Shown: positions 58,585 through 64,000 of the stretch, piece after piece
Layout: each line of letters starts with the position of its first letter
How positions within the stretch are numbered: position 1 is the stretch's first letter
Source of the DNA: Pseudomonas japonica
GTDB lineage: Bacteria > Pseudomonadota > Gammaproteobacteria > Pseudomonadales > Pseudomonadaceae
Length of the DNA stretch: 64,000 nucleotides
Assembly: GCF_900188455.1 (NCBI RefSeq)
Contig: NZ_FZOL01000014.1
Location: forward strand, 62,001 to 126,000
Reading direction: 5' to 3'
Translations under genes and position numbers: made by a program
Notes under the pieces: generated by a model
What the model was told of the DNA's origin: nothing
Seen by the model: the letters and a program-made list of their open reading frames with translations, nothing else
The model's database searches: none

Positions 58585-58593
58585 TTGTACGAT
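58585..58593. promoter_or_regulatory. Operator half-site upstream of the GntR gene
   Basis: TTGTACGAT, identical to the half-site of the kdgD palindrome. The other half is degenerate. It lies 50-58 bp upstream of the regulator start, suggesting autoregulation. Confidence 0.55.
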
Positions 58594-58619
58594 CACATGG
58601 CTGGCGTAGGGTTTTGTGG

Positions 58620-58648
58620 AAAAGAAAAAGCCGCGCATTCGCGCGGCT
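58620..58648 (-). terminator. Terminator of the tRNA gene
   Basis: AGCCGCGC-GAAT-GCGCGGCT on the minus strand, 12 nt after the tRNA 3' end, followed by TTTTTCTTT. Confidence 0.88.
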
Positions 58649-58660
58649 TTCTTGAGTATC

Positions 58661-58737
58661 TGGTGGGCCCACACGGACTCGAACCGTGGACCAAAGGATT
58701 ATGAGTCCTCTGCTCTAACCGACTGAGCTATAGGCCC
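58661..58737 (-). tRNA. tRNA with CAU anticodon, probably tRNA-Ile2 (lysidine type)
   Basis: 77 nt with encoded CCA; a complete cloverleaf: acceptor GGGCCTA/TGGGCCC, D arm GCTCAGTCGGTTAGAGC, anticodon loop CTCATAA, T arm with GGTTCGAGTCC. CAU is shared by Met and Ile2 tRNAs. C4-G69 and C5-G68 pairs, recognised by lysidine synthase TilS, are present, unlike in elongator Met tRNA (U4, A5 in E. coli). So Ile2 is favoured, though homologues at this site have been labelled Met. It lies between the GntR gene and the RmcA-like gene. Confidence 0.85.
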
Positions 58738-58750
58738 CAGTGGTCGCGGA

Positions 58751-61700
58751 TTATATCGAGGGATTCCAGGCAGTGCCATCCGAAAGATCGGAAAGTACTA
58801 TGCGCAGAAACGACTCGGCGAAGGCATCCGCCGGCAGCGGCAGGCTGACGATGTAGCCCTGGATCTGTTCGCAGCCCTCGCTGGCGAGGAATTGCTGCTG
58901 TGCGTCGGTCTCCACGCCCTCGGCGATGATGGTCAGTTGCATGCTGCGGCCCAGGGCGATGATGGCGCGGGCGATGGCCGCGTCGTTGGCGTCGTCGGGC
59001 AGGCCGCGGATGAACGACTGGTCGATCTTGAGGATGTCCAGCGGCAGGCGCTTGAGGTAACTGAGGGACGAGTAACCGGTGCCGAAGTCGTCGATCGCCA
59101 GTTGCACGCCCAGGCGCTTGAGCTGGTGCAGGATGGCCAGGCTTTCCTCGGCCTGGCTCATGATGAAGTTCTCGGTGATTTCCAGTTGCAGGTCACCGGC
59201 CCTGAGCTGGCAGGTCTTGAGCAGCTGTTCGATGCGTCGCACCAGTCCCGGCTGGCGCAACTGGGCGCCGGCCAGGTTGACCGACAGCGGGCCGAACGCC
59301 TGGTACTGGCGCTTCCACGCCTGCATCTGCTGGCAGGCGTGCTCCAGCACCCAGTCGCCCAGTTGCAGGATCATGCCGTTCTCTTCCGCCAGCGGGATGA
59401 AATGCTCCGGCGGAACCTCGCCAAAGGTCGGGTTTCTCCAGCGAATCAGCGCTTCGGCACCCACCAGTTGGTGGGTTTTCAGGCTCAGCTTGGGCTGGAA
59501 GTACAGGCTCAGTTCATTGCGTTCGATGGCGCGGCGCAGTTCGTGTTCGAGGGCGATGCGTTCGCTGGCCTGGGCCGTGAGGTCGCGGGTGTAGGCCTCG
59601 ACCCGGTTGCGGCCCTTGGCCTTGGAGCGGTACATGGCCGCGTCGGCGTTGCGGATCAGCGAGGGCACGTCGCTGCCGTCCTGCGGATACAGGCTGATGC
59701 CGATGCTGGCGCTGGAGAAGAACTCATGGTCGCCGGCCTGGAAGGGCGCGTTGAAGCAGGTCAGGACTTTGTGCGCGATATGCTCGGCATCGCTGGCCTG
59801 GTGCAGGCCCGGCAGGAGGATGATGAATTCGTCGCCACCCAGGCGGGCGACGGTGTCGATGTCGCGCACCTGCTCCTTGAGCCGATGGGCGATCGCCTTG
59901 AGCAGCAGGTCGCCGACCGGGTGGCCGAGGCTGTCGTTGATGTGCTTGAAACGATCGAGGTCGAGAAACAGTACCGCACCCTGGCGGCTGGCCCCTTGTG
60001 GGCAGCTCAGCGCGGCCTGCAGGCGGTTTTCGAACAGTGTGCGATTGGGCAGGCCGGTGAGGGGGTCGTGATGGGCCTGGTAGTCGAGCTTGGCCTGGGC
60101 ATGCTTGAGGCTGGAAATGTCGGCGAAGACAGCGACGAAGTGCGTGGTCCCGAGCTCCGGATTGCGCACCGCGCTGATGGTCAGCCAACTGGGGTAGAGC
60201 TCGCCATTCTTGCGTCGGTTGAAGATCTCGCCCTGCCAATGGCCCTCGGCGTTCAACTGATGCCACATGGCAGCGTAGAAGGCGCTGTCGTGCTGGCCGG
60301 AGGCGAGCAGGCGCGGGGTCTGGCCGAGGGTTTCGGCCTCGCTGTAGCCGGTGATTTCGCTGAAGGCCCGATTGACCGCACTGATGCGCTGGTCGGTATC
60401 GGTGATGAGCACGCCTTCGGCGGTGTTTTCGAACACGGTGGCAGCCAGTTGCAGTTTTTCCTGCATCTGGTGGCGGTCGGTGATATCGCGGGCGATGGTC
60501 AGCATGCAGTCGGTCCCGCCAATCGGCAGGGGGCGCGCCGACAGCTCGCAGAGACGAATCTGACCGTCGGCACGGCGCAGGTTGCAACTGAAGTCGCTGA
60601 CGAAGCCGTCTTTCTTCAGCAGTTCGAGCATCTGCCGCCGTTCGTTGAGGTCGACCCAGATACCCAGGTCGATGGCGGTATGGTCCAGGGACGACTGGGT
60701 GTCGAAACCGGTCAGGCGGCAGAAACCTTCGTTGACCTCCAGCAGCAGGCCGTCGCTCTGGCGTGACAGCAGCATGCCGTCGGGGGAGGCGTGGAAGGCC
60801 TTGGCGAACTTCTCCTCGGAAATCTGCAGTTGCCGCTGGGTTTCCTTGAGCTGGCTGATATCGCGTACCGCCACGACCAGGGCCGGGGTGCTTTCCAGGT
60901 CGAAGGATTCCGCCGAGACCAGGCCGGTGAAGAGTTGCCCGTTGCTGCGCCGGAAGGTCATTTCCAGGTTGCGTACGCTGCCCCGTTGCAGGCGCTCCAG
61001 CAGGCTCGGGCCGATGCCTTCGACGCCCCAGATATTCAGCTCGGTGGCGGTGCGCCCCACCACCTGGGAGGGGCCCATGCCGATCTGCTCCTCGAAGGTC
61101 TCGTTGACCTCCAGCAGGCAGCCGTCGCTCAGGCGGGCAATCACCAGGATGTCCGGGCACTGGTGAAAGACCGAGGCGAATTTTTCTTCCGACAGGCGCA
61201 GCGCCTGTTCGGTGTGCTTGGCCTCGCTGATATCGATCATCAGACCGCGCATCACTGGTTTGTGGCCATGCTCGATGAGGCTGACGATATCGCGGATCCA
61301 CAGGGTCCTGCCGTCGGCGCGGATGACCCGGTAATCGAGGCTGTGATCGCGGCCGGCGGCACTCTCGGCATCGCAGTAGGCCTGGGCCCAGAGGGCGTCA
61401 TCGGGGTGCAGGATCGAGCGCCAGAAGCCGGGTTTCAGCCAGTCGCTCAAGGGATAGCCGAGCAGGTCCTCGGCATGGGGGGAGACGTAGTTGTAGGTGA
61501 AATCGTTGGCATCGGCTTCCCAGGCGATGGCCGACAGGCTCTCCACCAGCCCGCGATAGTGGTATTCGCTGCTGCGCAGTTCCTGCTCCAGGGCGATGCG
61601 TCGGGAGATTTCCGAGCTGAGGCGGCGGTTGGCGCGGATCACGATGGCCAGCACCGCGACCAGGACCAGCAGGCCAGGCAGGCCGTACATCAGCAGGTTG

Positions 61701-62494
61701 CTCCACAGGGGGCGCTGGTCGAGGACCTTGCCGACCCAGCGCTCCTGGATGCCGCTGATTTCCTCGGGACTCATGTCGGCGAGCACCTTGTCGAGGATGC
61801 CGATCAGCATCTGCTGTTCCCGTGGAGCTCCCATGGCGAGTTGATAGCGATAGGGCGTCTCGCCGCTGACGTGCAAGCCTTCCAGCTTGAGCTGGCGCAG
61901 GCTCCAGACGCTGGACGCCAGGTCACCGACGACCGCGTCGACTTCATTGGTGGCCAGGGCCTGCAGGGCCGCGCTGACATTGGGCAGGGCAACCAGGTTG
62001 AGGTCCGGGTGCTGGGCGCGCAGCAGTTCATGGGGGGCGTAGTTTTCCACCACGGCGATCTTCAGTCCGTAGAGGTCCTTGATCGACCCAGGTTGCGGAC
62101 CGCCATCATGGGCGAGGATGACGATCGGAAAGTCCAGGTAAGGTCGGGTGAACGACAGGTAGGCCTGACGTTCCGGCGTGGACATGATCCCCGGCATCAG
62201 GTCGAGCTGGTTGTGCCGCGCTTTTTCCAGCACAGCGGTCCAGCTGACCGGCTCGATCGGCTCGAACTCGATCCCCAGGCGTTTCTCGATCACAGCGATG
62301 TAGTCGGCAGCCAGTCCCTGGTAATGGCCTTCCTGGTCTCGGTATTCGAAAGGTGGCCATGAAGCATCAACGCCGAGGCGCAGCCTGGGATGGGCATCGA
62401 GCCAGGTCTGTTCTTCGTCGGTCAGGGTCAGGGCGCCGGCCACTGCGCTCCAGAGGAACAAGAGCGGCAGCAGAAAGGCCGGCAATCTCGGCAT
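58751..62494 (-). CDS. rmcA: Periplasmic-sensing PAS/GGDEF/EAL cyclic-di-GMP protein (RmcA-like)
   Basis: 1247 residues. Signal peptide (1-22), a periplasmic substrate-binding domain of the SBP_bac_3 type (about 28-250: LRLGVDASWPPFEYRDQEGHYQGLAADYI), one helix near 265-285 (GLPGLLVLVAVLAIVI), four PAS domains (about 300-800), GGDEF (RLGGDEFIILLPG) and EAL (GAEALIRWR) with metal ligands in ITENFIMSQAEESL and IDDFGTGYSSLSYLKRLP. P. aeruginosa RmcA, at the same locus beside rpoD, degrades c-di-GMP in response to phenazine redox state. Both catalytic signatures look intact here, so direction of activity needs testing. Confidence 0.9.
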   Translation of the reverse strand: MPRLPAFLLPLLFLWSAVAGALTLTDEEQTWLDAHPRLRLGVDASWPPFEYRDQEGHYQGLAADYIAVIEKRLGIEFEPIEPVSWTAVLEKARHNQLDLMPGIMSTPERQAYLSFTRPYLDFPIVILAHDGGPQPGSIKDLYGLKIAVVENYAPHELLRAQHPDLNLVALPNVSAALQALATNEVDAVVGDLASSVWSLRQLKLEGLHVSGETPYRYQLAMGAPREQQMLIGILDKVLADMSPEEISGIQERWVGKVLDQRPLWSNLLMYGLPGLLVLVAVLAIVIRANRRLSSEISRRIALEQELRSSEYHYRGLVESLSAIAWEADANDFTYNYVSPHAEDLLGYPLSDWLKPGFWRSILHPDDALWAQAYCDAESAAGRDHSLDYRVIRADGRTLWIRDIVSLIEHGHKPVMRGLMIDISEAKHTEQALRLSEEKFASVFHQCPDILVIARLSDGCLLEVNETFEEQIGMGPSQVVGRTATELNIWGVEGIGPSLLERLQRGSVRNLEMTFRRSNGQLFTGLVSAESFDLESTPALVVAVRDISQLKETQRQLQISEEKFAKAFHASPDGMLLSRQSDGLLLEVNEGFCRLTGFDTQSSLDHTAIDLGIWVDLNERRQMLELLKKDGFVSDFSCNLRRADGQIRLCELSARPLPIGGTDCMLTIARDITDRHQMQEKLQLAATVFENTAEGVLITDTDQRISAVNRAFSEITGYSEAETLGQTPRLLASGQHDSAFYAAMWHQLNAEGHWQGEIFNRRKNGELYPSWLTISAVRNPELGTTHFVAVFADISSLKHAQAKLDYQAHHDPLTGLPNRTLFENRLQAALSCPQGASRQGAVLFLDLDRFKHINDSLGHPVGDLLLKAIAHRLKEQVRDIDTVARLGGDEFIILLPGLHQASDAEHIAHKVLTCFNAPFQAGDHEFFSSASIGISLYPQDGSDVPSLIRNADAAMYRSKAKGRNRVEAYTRDLTAQASERIALEHELRRAIERNELSLYFQPKLSLKTHQLVGAEALIRWRNPTFGEVPPEHFIPLAEENGMILQLGDWVLEHACQQMQAWKRQYQAFGPLSVNLAGAQLRQPGLVRRIEQLLKTCQLRAGDLQLEITENFIMSQAEESLAILHQLKRLGVQLAIDDFGTGYSSLSYLKRLPLDILKIDQSFIRGLPDDANDAAIARAIIALGRSMQLTIIAEGVETDAQQQFLASEGCEQIQGYIVSLPLPADAFAESFLRIVLSDLSDGTAWNPSI

Positions 62495-62582
62495 AGCGCC
62501 CTCGTCGATCTGATGAATAGATTCGAGTGTAGACGGGCATTTCGCCGTCAGGGAGCAGGTGGGCGGGTGTTTGTCGGCGCAT

Positions 62583-62610
62583 AAAGAAAAACCCCGGCGG
62601 GTGCCGGGGT
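62583..62610 (-). terminator. rpoD terminator
   Basis: On the minus strand ACCCCGGC-ACCC-GCCGGGGT, followed by TTTTCTTTAT, 9 nt after the rpoD stop codon. Confidence 0.92.
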
Positions 62611-62618
62611 TTCTCGTG

Positions 62619-64000
<1,382 letters not shown>

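Overview
This window is bacterial chromosomal DNA from a Pseudomonas, most likely of the P. putida / P. fluorescens lineage. GC content is high and coding density is near 90 percent. The gene order matches Pseudomonas core synteny: creBC, an iron-starvation sigma/anti-sigma/receptor set, glcB, bioBFHCD, two acyl-CoA dehydrogenases, rsmY, the pqq cluster beside davAB, and tRNA-rmcA-rpoD. I see no prophage, insertion sequence, CRISPR array or pseudogene. The accessory component is a family of Pseudomonas REP palindromes in intergenic gaps, one of which sits inside a gene.

Layout. 1-4 kb: creC (cut by the window edge) and creB, a periplasmic retropepsin-like protease, a membrane acyltransferase, a DUF2780 protein. 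3.6-9.1 kb: a minus-strand iron operon of ECF sigma factor, FecR anti-sigma, TonB-dependent receptor, PepSY membrane protein and a small membrane protein, with a Fur-box-like site in front. 9.1-12.4 kb: a DnaQ-like exonuclease with a DUF294/CBS/cNMP protein, and an orphan receiver protein. 12.6-21.6 kb: glcB, gcvR-like, rarD, srkA, phoX, modE and comF. 21.6-26.1 kb: the biotin operon bioBFHCD with a BirA-type operator. 26.2-32.1 kb: a small helical protein and two FadE-type dehydrogenases flanking a membrane diguanylate cyclase. 32.1-32.3 kb: the Gac/Rsm small RNA rsmY with a perfect GacA site. 32.3-35.6 kb: LysR, MOSC protein, class III aminotransferase and a Pmp3-like peptide.

35.6-43.1 kb is the PQQ cluster, transcribed pqqF-A-B-C-D-E-peptidase. 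pqqF carries an in-frame REP doublet. 43.2-46.3 kb is lysine catabolism: davB (lysine 2-monooxygenase), davA (5-aminovaleramidase) and an Lrp-type regulator. 46.4-50.1 kb holds a PanB paralogue, AraC and LysR regulators and a secreted cyclase-family protein. 50.1-58.6 kb is a galactarate-to-2-oxoglutarate module: kdgD, MFS transporter, garD, semialdehyde dehydrogenase, a convergent FadR-type regulator and a divergent chemoreceptor. Similar operator sequences in front of the regulator, the operon and the chemoreceptor suggest one regulon. 58.6-64 kb: tRNA with CAU anticodon, a large PAS/GGDEF/EAL protein (RmcA-like), and rpoD, which runs off the window.

The most rewarding second looks are the REP doublet inside pqqF, the BirA operator that overlaps the predicted comF start, the shared operator motif of the galactarate module, the rsmY locus, and two perfect DnaA boxes between gcvR and rarD. 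All calls come from reading the sequence; no database search was run.
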